Positions 10,901-21,494 of a stretch of DNA of 64,000 nucleotides are shown here, one piece after another. The stretch's first letter is position 1. Each line of letters begins with the position of its first letter. The DNA comes from CAWCLK01 sp963796225 (GTDB lineage: Bacteria > Actinomycetota > Nitriliruptoria > Nitriliruptorales > Nitriliruptoraceae): contig CAWCLK010000013.1 of the NCBI GenBank assembly GCA_963796225.1, positions 47,918 to 111,917 on the forward strand, read 5' to 3'. The notes beneath the pieces were generated by a model. That model ran no database searches. It was not told the origin of the DNA and saw only the letters and a list, made by a program, of their open reading frames with translations. The position numbers were made by a program, and so were the translations under genes.

Positions 10901-11320
10901 GATCTCGGAGCTGACCTCGTCGAGCAGCTCGACGTTGGGGGGCAGCCCGGCCTCGACCGGGTACTCGGTGAGCAGCCGTTGTGCGAAGCTGTGCAGGGTC
11001 GACAGGGCCGCCATGTCGACCTGCTCGAGGGCGGTGCGGTAGCGGTCGCGCAGGATGCCGGGCGGTTCGTCGGCGGCGCGGCGTTCCAGGGCCACGCGGA
11101 TGCGGTCGCGCAGCTCGGCGGCGGCCTTCTCGGTGAAGGTGATCGCGGCGACGTGGCGCAGCTCGACCCCGTGCGCCACCAGCGCCAGCACACGCCGGAC
11201 CAGCGAGCCGGTCTTGCCCGACCCCGCCCCCGCCTCGACGAACAGGGTGCGGTCGAGGCCGGCCGGGTCATCGCCGGTGATGAGCCGGCGCGCGGCGGCG
11301 TCGGCGAGCTCGGTGGTCAC
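7937..11320 (-). CDS. UvrD/AddA-like helicase-nuclease (RecB-like subunit)
   Basis: 1127 aa. Superfamily 1A helicase motifs are clear: Walker A AGAGSGKT (residues 30-37), motif Ia ITFTEKAAAELRDR, Walker B LLLDEFQDTDP, motif III GDPKQSIYRFRRAD, motif IV LSTNFRT, and motifs V-VI TIHAAKGLEFP and LLYVACTRARD. The C-terminal ~200 residues form a PD-(D/E)XK nuclease (EGYVDLVF then VVVDYKTA). It is the motor subunit of a two-subunit helicase-nuclease that processes double-strand breaks for recombination. The GTG start at 11320 overlaps the stop of the partner gene (GTGA), so it is translationally coupled. The upstream Met-less extension in the same open frame belongs to the partner after its frame break. 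Confidence 0.9.
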   Translation of the reverse strand: MTTELADAAARRLITGDDPAGLDRTLFVEAGAGSGKTGSLVRRVLALVAHGVELRHVAAITFTEKAAAELRDRIRVALERRAADEPPGILRDRYRTALEQVDMAALSTLHSFAQRLLTEYPVEAGLPPNVELLDEVSSEIEFQRRWRVHRDAILADDHLAEVVQLGLAAGMRFPDDVRQLALEFERNWDLVTDPTRLPPVEASDGVPTVDVGELVDALDAVALRRQECTDPSDALYQTLECHAARLADELRHAPDDATRLRLLDPQLRREVAGSDAPVSFKWSKGRKGNWPDGAKDEIAAAGRDLIELRDRLRQTAVDGLLHRLAVSVGEFVESAARDRVRQGRLEFHDLLVLARRLLQGPSGPEVRTALRARYQRLLLDEFQDTDPIQVELAVLLASGDADAGGAAWPQVPTDPGRLFFVGDPKQSIYRFRRADIGLFLRARSVFAAGDPVRLSTNFRTSPAVIDWINDAFGRLVRFTEGSQPEYEPLDASPTRQDPPAGPAVTVLGDDVHPYGLDATSLREQEAADVADVVARAVGDRWQVAEKDDDDQDTWRDATYGDVTILLPARTSLPMLEDALAARGIPYRAESSSLVYATREVRDLLMTVRALADPSDQLALVAALRSHVFGCSDADLLTWRREHGQPLHLLAPIAPDAPADHPVHRALGTLQDLHDELAWMTPAQLLDRLCRDRQLFELGHATTRPRDVWRRLRFVIDQARAWAESEGGTLREYVAWARRQSSDSVRVAEAILPETDDDSVRIMTIHAAKGLEFPITVLSGTSTRPRGNHRGVQVVWPPDGPVGIRLNARVTSREFDAFQPLDEQMGHHERVRLLYVACTRARDHLVVSLHRAERRSDPDRDAAMTSAELLADATRDLDVHRWTRDDSPAPTPPTAAAPASLDREAWLADRQQALRTAGWPRSIGATGVQELLAQQLDEGDEKQPRDLDLPAWRKGRYGSAIGRAVHGVLQTVDLATGEGLAEAAAAQAAAEGVVGRESDVAALARAALGSPVVQQAALAPERWRETFVAVPVGARTLEGYVDLVFRSMEGLVVVDYKTASSSRDLDLRMDHYRGQGGAYALALQEATGEAVARVVFVFLTPEGAVERELDDPQAAAQDVRRALEPVPA

Positions 11321-14300
11321 GGGGCGACCTCCGGGTCGGCGAGGGCGTCGGGGTCGACCAGGCGCACGTAGTCGTGCAGGTCCGGGTGCAGGCGCAGGCG
11401 TTCCCACTCGCGGTGGCGGTCGGCGGTGCCGAGCTCGTCCGGGTCGCAGTACAGGCACGGTGTGTAGAACTGGAAGACGGGCGGGGCCGGGTGATGGGGG
11501 AAGACGCCGGCACCGGCGTGGTCGACGACCAGCCGCACGACGTCCACCAGGGCCTGTTCCGCGTCGGGCCCGACCTCGTAGCCGATGCGTGTCCCCGTGT
11601 CCCTGAGCACCCACGAAGTGGTACTCGGCCCGGACGGAGGTGGCGTCGGGATGGGCCTGGCGGGCGGCCAGCGCGTAGACCAGCAGCTGCAGGTGGGTGC
11701 CGTCGCCCATCGGGGCGTCGACACCGAGGCCCTCGTAGGCACGCGTGCTGCCGGTCTTGTAGTCGACGACGACCACCCCGCCGTCGGCCGTGCGATCGAC
11801 CCGGTCGATGAAGCCGCGCAGCCGCACCGTGCGCCCGTCCCCGAGGTCCACCTCGACGGGCGGCTGGTCCGCCCCGGGGCCGAAGGCGAGCTCGGTGGCC
11901 ACGGGCGTCGAGCACCGTTCGGCTCGCACGCGGTCGTCGTCGTCGAGGAAGGCGTCGAGCAGGCGGTGGGTCTCGGCCAGGCGGACCTCCCACAGCCGCG
12001 GGTGCCCGGTCGCCCCGGCGGCCTGCCACTGGTCCGCCAGCTGGTCGGCGATGGCGTGCAGCCGGGTCCGTGCCGGGCCGGACCACGGCACGTCCGGGGC
12101 GGGCGTGCCGGACTCGAGCTGCTCGTTCACCCAGGCCTCGAGGACGGCGTGGACCAGCGACCCGTACTCGAGCGGTGAGATGTCGAGGCGTTCCTCGGGG
12201 TCCTCGACGGGTTCGACCCCGAGGACGCGGTTGACGAGGTAGCCGTGGGGGCAGGTGACCCAGGCCTCGAGCGCCGAGGCGGAGGTCGGGGTGGCCAGTC
12301 CCGGCGCCCCGGCCAGGTCCGCGACCTCGGCGAGGTTGCCGTCGAAGGCGGTGAACGCGTCGCTGGCCCGGGCGTGCAGCAGGCGCCGCCCCGCGGCGAA
12401 CGACCCCAGCCAGGTGGGTGCCGGCGTGCGCCGGGGGTCGGCCGCCAGGGCACGCACCCCGAACGCCTGGTCGTCGCTGGGCACCGGGGCGCGGACCACC
12501 CGGTCGGCGTAGGACGGCACGACGGTGACCAGGTCGTCGTCGGGGTCGAGTCGCCGCTGGCCCGTGGTGGCCTCGAGCGCGTCGAGCAGCCAGCGCGACG
12601 GGGCGCGGTCCACGCTGCGGCGCAGGTCGCCCCGCGGGTGCACGAGCACGCGACGGCGGGCGGACGCGAGCGCGGCGAGCAGGTGGCGCTGCTGGGTCGC
12701 GACGCGGGTGTGGCGGGGCGGCAGCTCGGTGTGGACGGCCTCGCGTTCGTGCTCGGCCAGCAGCGAGTCCTCGCGCGGCCGGCTGGGGAACACGCCCTCG
12801 GACAGGCCCAGGACGACGACCAGGTCGAGGTCCACGCCGAGGGTGTCGCTGGGCCGACCGACGAGCACCCCCTGCCCGAGGGCGCCGGTCCGCCCCAGCC
12901 CGGTGTCGAGCTCGAGCTCGAGCGTGCGACGCAGGCGCCCGAGGTCGGCGGCGTCCTCGACCCCGTCGAGCGCCCCGATGCGGTCGAGCGCCGCCTCGAC
13001 GTCGTCGGCCGCGCGGCGTTCCTCGACGGGCCAGTCGGCGCGCTCCTGCTCGCCGCCGAGGTGGTCGTGGAGCAGCTCGCGGACCCAGGCGGCCAGCTCG
13101 GCCCAGGTGGTCAGCTTGGCGCCCTGTTCGAGCGACGCGGCCAGCTCGACGACGGTGGCACGCAGGGCGTCGGCGTCGTCGGCCTCGCGGTCCCGCCGAT
13201 CGGCCAGCCAGCCACGGTCGGGGCGTGCGCGCTGCAGCTCGGCCTCCTCCCGTGCCTGGTCGGCGAACCGGGTGAGCCGGTCGAGCCATCCCTCGATCGA
13301 GCCCGTGACGCCGGCCGCGCGGGACAGCCGTTCGGCGACGTGGACGTGGACCGGGAGCTGCCGCGAACGCCCCGCCCGGCCGCCGCCGAGCACGCCGAGC
13401 ACGGCGCTGCGCGGCCAGTCGAGGTCGGGGAGGTCGAGCACGTCGAGCAACCAGCGCGGCGCGAGGCGCTGGCGGGTGGCCCGGTCGGCGTGCCCGTTCC
13501 AGGTGATCCCGGCGGCGGCGAGGTGCTCGGCGAGGATCGGGGCGTAGGGCTCAGGCGACGGGTAGACCACGGCGATGCGTTCGGCCGGCGTGGCGTCCTC
13601 GCGCATGGCGGCCAGCACCTGCTCGACGGCGGTGCGCGCCTCCTCGTCGGCGTCGGACACCGACACCACCCGGTCGACGACCAGCGGCGGGGCGACGTCC
13701 GTCTCGGCAGGCGGCGCCCCGAGCCGCTCGAGCGTGCGCTGGACGTCGGCGTCGGCGGCCGCGACCCCGGTGAGGCCGGCGACCACGTGCACGGGGCACC
13801 GGGTCGCGAGCGTGCGGACCAGCTGCGCCGGGGCGGGAGCCAGGTCCTGGGGCAGGTGCAGCACGACGGTGCCGACGTCGTCCAGGACCGACGCCCCGGC
13901 CTCGACCGCCGCCGTGGCGGCGCGCATGAGGTCGACCTCGTCGTACCAGTCGGCCGCCAGCCGGTCCCGGACGGCGCGGTGGACCGCCACCACGTCGGCG
14001 GCACGCCGCCCCGCCCGTTCCAGGGTCAGCAGGCTGGCCTCGGAGCAGTCCGACAGCTCGCGGTGGGCGGCGACCAGCGAGCCTTGCGTCGCCGGGTGGT
14101 CGACGACCTCGGCGAACACACCCGGGGCCTCGGCCAGCGCCCCGCGCACCGCGGCGGCGACGACGGGCGTGGACACGGGGCGGCGCCCCGCGGCGGCCAG
14201 TGCCGGGGCGCCCAGCAGCTCGGCCAGTCGGTAGACGGTGAGGATCGTGATGCCGGCGACCCCGCGCCCCGCCGGCGTGATCCGCCCCAGCGCGTCCGAG

Positions 14301-14470
14301 GCGAGCAGCCGGCGCACCGCGACCCCGACCGAGTTGGTGGGCACGACGATCGTGACGGGGCGCAGCGGGTCGCGCGCCTTCACCTCCCCCAGCAGGTCGT
14401 GCAGGCGCTGCGCCGCCGCACGACCGTACGGGGTCGGGTGGACGTCGAGCTCGCTCACTGGGCTTCTCAT
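11317..14470 (-). CDS. AddB-like ATP-dependent nuclease subunit (PD-(D/E)XK), frame interrupted
   Basis: About 1050 aa. The N-terminal half is a UvrD-like domain without a recognisable Walker A lysine (TIVVPTNSVGVAVRRLL), as expected for an inactivated motor. The C-terminal nuclease includes VTCPHGYLVNRVLG, GFIDRVD, VVVDYKTGS and the cysteine pair PCLYCDPDELG, resembling the Fe-S/zinc-bound nucleases of this family. One frame break at about 11610-11620 separates AEYHFV from LRDTGTRIGYEV; ignoring one base restores a full nuclease ending at 11317. The start is ATG 14470 or GTG 14458; neither has a strong Shine-Dalgarno. It forms a coupled pair with the helicase gene downstream. Confidence 0.8.
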
Positions 14471-14565
14471 GGGGCCGGAGCGTAGGGCTGGGGTGCGACA
14501 TCACCGCCGCGTGACACCCCCCGTCGACACGGGCAGACTGGCCGGGCCCGGTGCGGGAGGCTGGC

Positions 14566-15120
14566 ATGGTGGACGACGACCCCACGATGGCCCGACTGCG
14601 GGCGGTCACGGTCGGCGAGGTCGAGTCCCGTCCGGTCGTGCTCGTGGACCCCGACCCCGCCTGGCCGGCCTGGTTCGAACGTGCACGCGAGCGGATCGTC
14701 GGGGCCCTCGGCCCCGTCGCGCTCGCGGTCCACCACGTCGGGTCGACCTCGGTGCCGGCACTGCCGGCCAAGCCGGTCCTCGACATCGCCCTGGTGGTTC
14801 CCGACCCGGCCGACGAGGACGCCTACGTCCCGGCCCTGGAGGCGCTCGGGTACGAGCTGCGCATCCGCGAGCCCGACTGGTTCGAGCACCGCCTGCTCAA
14901 GCCCGCCGCCCGCGACGTCAACCTGCACGTGTTCGGGCCGGACTGCCCCGAGGTCGCCCGCATGCTGGCCTTCCGCGACCACCTGCGCTGCCATGCTGCC
15001 GACCGCGAGCTGTACGCCCGCACCAAGCGCGAGCTCGCCGCCCGGGAGTGGCCGACCGTGCAGCACTACGCCGACGCCAAGGACGACGTCGTCGCCGAGA
15101 TCATGGACCGCGCGACCTGA
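14566..15120 (+). CDS. GrpB family protein (UPF0157, nucleotidyltransferase-like fold)
   Basis: 184 aa. The signature HHVGSTSVPALPAKPVLDI and the later DVNLHVF are typical of the GrpB/UPF0157 family, which has a nucleotidyltransferase fold and is sometimes fused to dephospho-CoA kinase in actinobacteria. Biochemical function is unproven. The ATG at 14566 is chosen because GGGAGG sits 5 bases upstream; an in-frame GTG at 14551 would overlap that site. It is divergent from the AddB-like gene and ends shortly before the MFS gene. Confidence 0.8.
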   Translation: MVDDDPTMARLRAVTVGEVESRPVVLVDPDPAWPAWFERARERIVGALGPVALAVHHVGSTSVPALPAKPVLDIALVVPDPADEDAYVPALEALGYELRIREPDWFEHRLLKPAARDVNLHVFGPDCPEVARMLAFRDHLRCHAADRELYARTKRELAAREWPTVQHYADAKDDVVAEIMDRAT

Positions 15121-15198
15121 CGCCGGACCGCACCATCCGGCGGCCGCCTGCGAAGATCGGGTGGGTGGTCCCGCCCGATGCCGCGATCCGGAGCCCGC

Positions 15199-16541
15199 AT
15201 GACCGAGCAGACCCGTGCCCCGTAGCGCCACGGGCGTGGTCGATCGCCTGTACGCCCGCCTGGTGCGGTCCGAGGTGGGGGACCCCGCCGACGTCGAAGG
15301 CGCTGCCCGGCGACGCGGACCAGGACGTCGCGCACAACGCGGTCCACACCGTCGGGGCGCTGACCCTGACCAAGATCGGCGACCGCATCGTCGACGCGAA
15401 GACGGTGCTGACCTGGCTGCTCGGGGCGCTCGGCGCGCCCAGTGCGCTGACGGGACTGCTCGTCCCGGTCCGCGAGTCCGGGGCGCTGCTGCCCCAGGTG
15501 CTGGTCGCGCGGTTCGTGGCGGGGCGGCCACGGCGGCAGCCGACGTGGCTGGTCGGGGCGCTCGGGCAGGCCCTGGCCGTGGTCGGCATGGCCCTGGTCG
15601 CGTTCTTCCTCGGCGGCGTCGCGGCCGGTGTCGCGCTGGTGCTCGCGCTGGCCGTCTTCGCCACGTTCCGGTCGGTGTGCTCGCTGACCATCAAGGACGT
15701 CATGGGCCGGACGATCCCCACCGGCGAGCGGGGGCAGGTGACCGGGTGGGCGACCACCGCCTCCGGGTTGGTGGCGATCACCGTGGGGGTCGGCATCCGG
15801 GCACTCGGGCAGGACGCCGGGACGGCCGTGTTCGGCGGGTTGCTCGTCGGGGCGGCCGTGCTGTGGGTCGCCTCGGCGGGGGTGTTCCTGCGCGTGCGCG
15901 AACCGGCGGTGCCGGACGACACCGACGCACGTGAGGGCGTGGCGGCCTCGCTGCGGCTGCTCGTCGACGACCAGCCGTTCCGCCGCTTCGTCACCGCCCG
16001 CACCCTGCTGCTGGTCAGCGCCCTGACGCCGCCGTACGTGGTCATCCTCGCCCAGCAGGCCACCGGGTCGGACGTGTCGGGCCTCGGCCCCTACGTGATC
16101 GCCTCCGGGGTCGCCTCGCTGGTCGGCGGCCGGCTGTGGGGCCCCTTCGCCGACCGCTCCAGCCGCCGCCTCGTGGCCTTCGCGTCCGGGGCCGCGTCGC
16201 TGATCGTGCTGGCCTTCCTCGTGCTGCGCGGGCTCGACGTGCTCGGCGACACGTCGTGGTTCTACGTCACGACCTACTTCGCCATCGCGCTCGTGCACCA
16301 GGGCGCGCGCCTCGGCCGGTCCACGTACGTGGTCGACCTCGGCGACACCGGCGGGCGCACCGACTACGTCGCGGTGTCCAACACCGCCATGGGCGTGCTG
16401 CTGCTGATCGTGGGCGGCCTGTCCTCCCTGGTCGCGCTGGCCGGCCCGGTCCCGGCCCTGGTCATGCTCTCGGTGATCGGCCTCGTCGGCGTGCCGGTCT
16501 CGCTGTCCATGGCCGAGGTCGGGGCGGGGAAGACCCGCTGA
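15199..16541 (+). CDS. MFS transporter, N-terminus frame-interrupted
   Basis: A 12-helix major facilitator protein of about 445 aa. From about 15305 to the stop it is a continuous frame with many hydrophobic helices (WLVGALGQALAVVGMALVAFFL, LVLALAVFATFRSVCSL). The N-terminus reads in another frame (ATGVVDRLYARLVRSEVGDPADVE) and joins ALPGDADQDVAHNAVHTVG at about 15300. A second slip in a C run at about 15215-15220 may join the natural ATG at 15199 (MTEQTRAP); otherwise the start is GTG 15215. NAVHTVGALTLTKIGDRIVDAKTVL is typical of an actinobacterial MFS subgroup with no known substrate. Single-base consensus errors are the simplest explanation. Confidence 0.7.
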
Positions 16542-16580
16542 CCGCGTACCGTCCGAGGCAGCGAGGTCGAGGGGTGCGCC

Positions 16581-17246
16581 GTGGAGCAGGGTCGCGTGGT
16601 CGCGGTCAACGTCGGCCGCCCCGAGGTCGTCGAGATCGAGGGGCGGGAGGTCCGCACCGCCATCGACAAGCACCCGATGGCCGCGCGCCTGCGGCTCGAC
16701 CACCACCACGTCGCCGGCGACCACCAGGCCGACCACGACAACCACGGCGGTCCGTTCCAGGCGGTCTACGCCTACGCCAGCGAGGACACCGCCTGGTGGG
16801 CGGGCGAGCTGGACCGCGACGACCTCGGCCCGGGCACCTGGGGCGAGAACCTCACCCTCGCCGGCGTGGACGCCAGCGGGGCGGTGGTCGGCAGCCTGTG
16901 GGAGGTCGGGGACGCCCGGCTGCGGGTGACCGCGCCCCGCATCCCGTGCTTCAAGCTGGCCCACCGCATGGGCGACCGACGGTTCGCGGTGCGGTTCGCA
17001 CAGGCCCGACGCCCCGGCACCTACCTCGCCATCGACCGTCCCGGCCTGGTCGGGCCCGACGACGCCGTGCGGGTGGTCGAGGTGCCCGACCACGGGGTGA
17101 CGGTCCGCGACCTCGCCTTCGTGCACCACCGGCTCGGCACGACCGACGAGGTGCGGGCCCTCGCACGACGAATCCTCGCGGTCCCGGGCATGCACCCGAC
17201 CGCACTGGCCGTGGCGCAGTCACGGCTGGAGCCCCGCGACCCGTAG
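16581..17246 (+). CDS. MOSC domain protein (YiiM-like)
   Basis: 221 aa. The MOSC core is visible as GPFQAVYAYASED, GPGTWGENLTL and TAPRIPCFKLAHRMG, where the Cys is the conserved sulfur-carrying residue. This is the family related to the C-terminal domain of molybdenum-cofactor sulfurase and to YiiM/YcbX, which act in N-hydroxylated compound reduction using Moco. A C-terminal 3-alpha-like extension follows. It is cytosolic. Starts with GTG. Whether it serves the molybdoenzyme encoded at 28-30 kb is unknown. Confidence 0.85.
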   Translation: MEQGRVVAVNVGRPEVVEIEGREVRTAIDKHPMAARLRLDHHHVAGDHQADHDNHGGPFQAVYAYASEDTAWWAGELDRDDLGPGTWGENLTLAGVDASGAVVGSLWEVGDARLRVTAPRIPCFKLAHRMGDRRFAVRFAQARRPGTYLAIDRPGLVGPDDAVRVVEVPDHGVTVRDLAFVHHRLGTTDEVRALARRILAVPGMHPTALAVAQSRLEPRDP

Positions 17247-17250
17247 GGCG

Positions 17251-17586
17251 TCACGCGCCCCGCGGGGCGAACATGATCAGGGCCATCCCGACCAGGCACA
17301 GCGCCCCGCCAGCGAGGTCCCACCCGTCGGGGCGGAAGCCCTCGAAGGCCATGCCCCACAGGATCGAGCCGACGATGAACACGCCGCCGTAGGCGGCGAA
17401 GATCCGGCCGAACTCGGTCTCGGGCTGCCACGTCGCCACGACCCCGTACAGGCCGAGCAGGACCGCACCGACGGCGACGAGCCCCCACCCGCGGCCCTCG
17501 CGGATGCCCTGCCAGACCAGCCACGCCCCGCCGATCTCGGCGATGGCGGCGAGCACGAACAGGCCGAGTGACTGCAGGACCGTCAC
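17251..17586 (-). CDS. YnfA family membrane protein (UPF0060)
   Basis: 111 aa with four predicted transmembrane helices (LGLFVLAAIAEIGGAWLVW, GLVAVGAVLLGLYGVVA, IFAAYGGVFIVGSILWGM, LAGGALCLVGMALIMF), matching the full length of the UPF0060/YnfA family. Members resemble small multidrug-resistance proteins, but their role is not firmly established. The GTG start at 17586 overlaps the stop of the upstream HAD gene (GTGA). An upstream extension of the open frame is a shadow of that gene. Confidence 0.9.
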   Translation of the reverse strand: MTVLQSLGLFVLAAIAEIGGAWLVWQGIREGRGWGLVAVGAVLLGLYGVVATWQPETEFGRIFAAYGGVFIVGSILWGMAFEGFRPDGWDLAGGALCLVGMALIMFAPRGA

Positions 17587-18254
17587 GCGCCACCACCGGC
17601 GAGCAGCGCCTCCACGACCGCGTCGAGGTCGGGGCCGCGGACGTCGGGCTGCGGCAGGAACGGCGGCCACGACACACCGTGGCGGTCGACGTAGGCACCG
17701 ACCAGGCCGGCCGCCATCGCCCCCTGCACGTCCCACGGGTGCGCGGCGACGAGGGCCGCATCGGTGGCGGCGACACCCGCGGTGGCCAGCACCTCCCGGT
17801 AGGGCTCGGGGGCGGGCTTCCACCGCCCCGCCGTGGTCACGTCCACGACGCGGTCGACGAGGTCGTCGAGCCCGGCCCGTTCGAGGAAGCCGCGGGTGAC
17901 CTCGACCGTGCCGTTGGTGAGGGTGACGACCTCGACCCCTGCGTCGCGGGCGCGACGCAGCCCGGCCGGGACGTCCGGGTGCGGCTCGACCCGGCCGAAC
18001 CCGGCGATCACCTCCTCGACGGCGTCGTCCCCCAGCACGATGCCGCGCTGCTCGGCGAGCACGCGGGTGTGGTGGCGGGCGAGGTCGGGGAAGGTCGCCA
18101 GCCCGCCGGCGAGTGCCACGGCGAAGCCGTCGCGGAGCACGCGGGCGAACCAGAGCTCGAGGTGGGCCGGGTCGAGCCCGGCGGACGCGAAGGCGGACGC
18201 GACGGGCTCGAGCCCGAACAGCGTCTCGTTGACGTCCAGCACGACCAGTCGCAC
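17583..18254 (-). CDS. HAD-superfamily hydrolase, haloacid dehalogenase type II-like
   Basis: 223 aa. Motif I VLDVNETLF carries the nucleophilic Asp at residue 7, motif II is VTLTNGT, motif III is the GRWKPAPEPYR lysine, and motif IV is AAHPWDVQGA. This pattern fits type II L-2-haloacid dehalogenase-like proteins. Motif I has DVNETL in place of the usual DxYGTL, so the substrate may be a phosphate ester rather than a haloacid. The start GTG 18254 is preceded by GGAGG. It is translated together with the YnfA gene. Confidence 0.8.
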   Translation of the reverse strand: MRLVVLDVNETLFGLEPVASAFASAGLDPAHLELWFARVLRDGFAVALAGGLATFPDLARHHTRVLAEQRGIVLGDDAVEEVIAGFGRVEPHPDVPAGLRRARDAGVEVVTLTNGTVEVTRGFLERAGLDDLVDRVVDVTTAGRWKPAPEPYREVLATAGVAATDAALVAAHPWDVQGAMAAGLVGAYVDRHGVSWPPFLPQPDVRGPDLDAVVEALLAGGGA

Positions 18255-18326
18255 GGTGCCTCCTGCCGGCTCCCTCACGTGGGCCACCGTAGGCTCCGGC
18301 GAGCCCGGCGCGACGAAGGCGGAGAC

Positions 18327-19682
18327 GTGCACGAGCTGCGCCTGCGCCTGGACGGCCTTCGCCGCACGTTGCGGGCGTCGCTGTGGTTCGTCCCGGCGGT
18401 GGCGGTCGTGGTCGCGCTGGTGGCCGCCGAGGTGCTCGGACGCGTGGAGGCGGTGGACCAACGCGCCTGGTTCGGCCTGGTCGTCACCGGCTCCGCGACG
18501 ACCGCCCAGACCGTGCTGCAGACCATCGCGACGTCGCTGATCACCGTCACCGGCCTCACCTTCTCCACGGCGGTGGTCGCGCTCCAGGTGGCGACGGGCC
18601 AGTACACGCCCCGCCTGCTGCGCAACTTCCTCGCCGACCGCGGCAACCAGGTCGTGCTGGCCGGCCTCGTGGCGACCTTCACCTACTCGCTCGTCCTGCT
18701 GCGCCGGATCCACAGCCCGAACGGCGCGGGTGAGGAGGCCCTCGTCCCGGTCGTGGGCGTGACGGTCGCCGTCCTGCTGGCGCTCGGGTGCGTCGCACTG
18801 CTCGTGTACTTCTTCCACCACGTCACCACGCAGCTGCGGGTCGAGACGGTCATGGCCGACGTCGTCGAGCAGACGCTGGCGACCATCGACGTGGTCCACC
18901 CCGAGCGGGGCGAGGACCACACCCCGGTCGAGCTCCCCGAGCCTCCCGACGACGCCCTCCGGTTGGTCGCGCGCCGGTCCGGCCACCTGCAGAACGTCGA
19001 CCTCGACCGGCTGCTCGACGTGGCCCGCCAGCGAGGCGTCAACCTGCGACTGCGGCCCTGGGTCGGCGACCACGTCGTCGTCGGCACCACGCTCGCCTGG
19101 GCGTGGCCGGCCGACGGCGTGGACGACGGCGTGGGTGAGGACACCGACGGACTCGAGGCGGCCCTGCACCGCACCCTGCACGTCGGACGGGACCGCAGCC
19201 TCGAGTTCGACCCGGCCTTCGGCATGCGCGAGATCGTCGACATCGCGGTCCGGGCCATGTCGCCGGCGGTCAACGACCCCACCACGGCCGTGCTGGCCGT
19301 GCAGGAGCTGACGACCGTGCTGGTCCGGCTGGGACGGCGCCGGCTGGACGACTCGCTGCGCCACGACGGGCCGATCCACGTCAGCCTGCCCCGCCCCGAC
19401 TTCCGTGCCTACCTCGCGCTGGCCCAGGACCAGATCCGGCGCGCGGGCTGCCGTGAGCCCGCGGTTGCCGTCGCCCTGCTGCGCCAGCTCGGTGACGCCG
19501 CCGAGACGCTGCGCGACCCCGGTCTGCTGGCCGACCTCGACGAGCGGGCCGACGCCGTGGTCGACGCGGTCCGCGCCGCCGGGCTCGCGGAGATCGACCT
19601 GCGCGCCGTGCTCGAGGCCCGGCACCACCTGTACCGCGTGGAGCAGGGCCGCGCGGACCCCGAGGAGGCCGCGGCCGACTGA
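18327..19682 (+). CDS. DUF2254 family membrane protein
   Basis: 451 aa. Four hydrophobic segments lie in the first ~170 residues (LWFVPAVAVVVALVAAEVL, the TSLITVTGLTFSTAVVALQVA region, VVLAGLVATFTYSLVLL, VVGVTVAVLLALGCVALLVYFF), followed by a soluble ~280-residue tail. The motif TGQYTPRLLRNFLADR and SPAVNDPTTAV are hallmarks of DUF2254, predicted integral membrane proteins of unknown function that may be channel-like. The GTG start at 18327 comes from its placement just before the first helix and a GGAG upstream; the long upstream open frame is antisense to the HAD gene. Confidence 0.8.
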   Translation: MHELRLRLDGLRRTLRASLWFVPAVAVVVALVAAEVLGRVEAVDQRAWFGLVVTGSATTAQTVLQTIATSLITVTGLTFSTAVVALQVATGQYTPRLLRNFLADRGNQVVLAGLVATFTYSLVLLRRIHSPNGAGEEALVPVVGVTVAVLLALGCVALLVYFFHHVTTQLRVETVMADVVEQTLATIDVVHPERGEDHTPVELPEPPDDALRLVARRSGHLQNVDLDRLLDVARQRGVNLRLRPWVGDHVVVGTTLAWAWPADGVDDGVGEDTDGLEAALHRTLHVGRDRSLEFDPAFGMREIVDIAVRAMSPAVNDPTTAVLAVQELTTVLVRLGRRRLDDSLRHDGPIHVSLPRPDFRAYLALAQDQIRRAGCREPAVAVALLRQLGDAAETLRDPGLLADLDERADAVVDAVRAAGLAEIDLRAVLEARHHLYRVEQGRADPEEAAAD

Positions 19683-19812
19683 CGGGTGCGGGTCCTCGTG
19701 ACCAGACGATCGGGGGTCCCGCCCCGAACGACGGGCACGAACGCGGATCCGGTGCGTAGGCTCGGATCACGCCGCGGCGGATGCCGTTGCCGACGACTCG
19801 AGGGAGCCAGCA

Positions 19813-21443
<1,631 letters not shown>

Positions 21444-21462
21444 CCCGCCCCGCCACGCGATC

Positions 21463-21488
21463 GCGGCCACCCCTGCGGGGGTGGCCGC
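21463..21488. terminator. Bidirectional hairpin terminator between convergent genes
   Basis: An 11-bp perfect stem (GCGGCCACCCC / GGGGTGGCCGC) with a 4-base loop lies between the acyl-CoA ligase stop and the kinase stop. There is no U-tract, which is common in high-GC actinobacteria. Confidence 0.6.
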
Positions 21489-21494
21489 CGCGTG

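Noticed and set aside
8111..11371. A 1086-aa plus-strand open frame opposite the helicase
   Set aside because: It is antisense, low in complexity, rich in Val/Gly/His-type codon-shadow residues and without motifs, while the minus strand has complete helicase motifs.
7937..14470. A single 2177-aa helicase-nuclease open frame
   Set aside because: It is two genes. The AddB-like gene leaves this frame at about 11615 and stops at 11317, and the AddA-like gene starts at GTG 11320. The continuous frame is a by-product of the frame slip.
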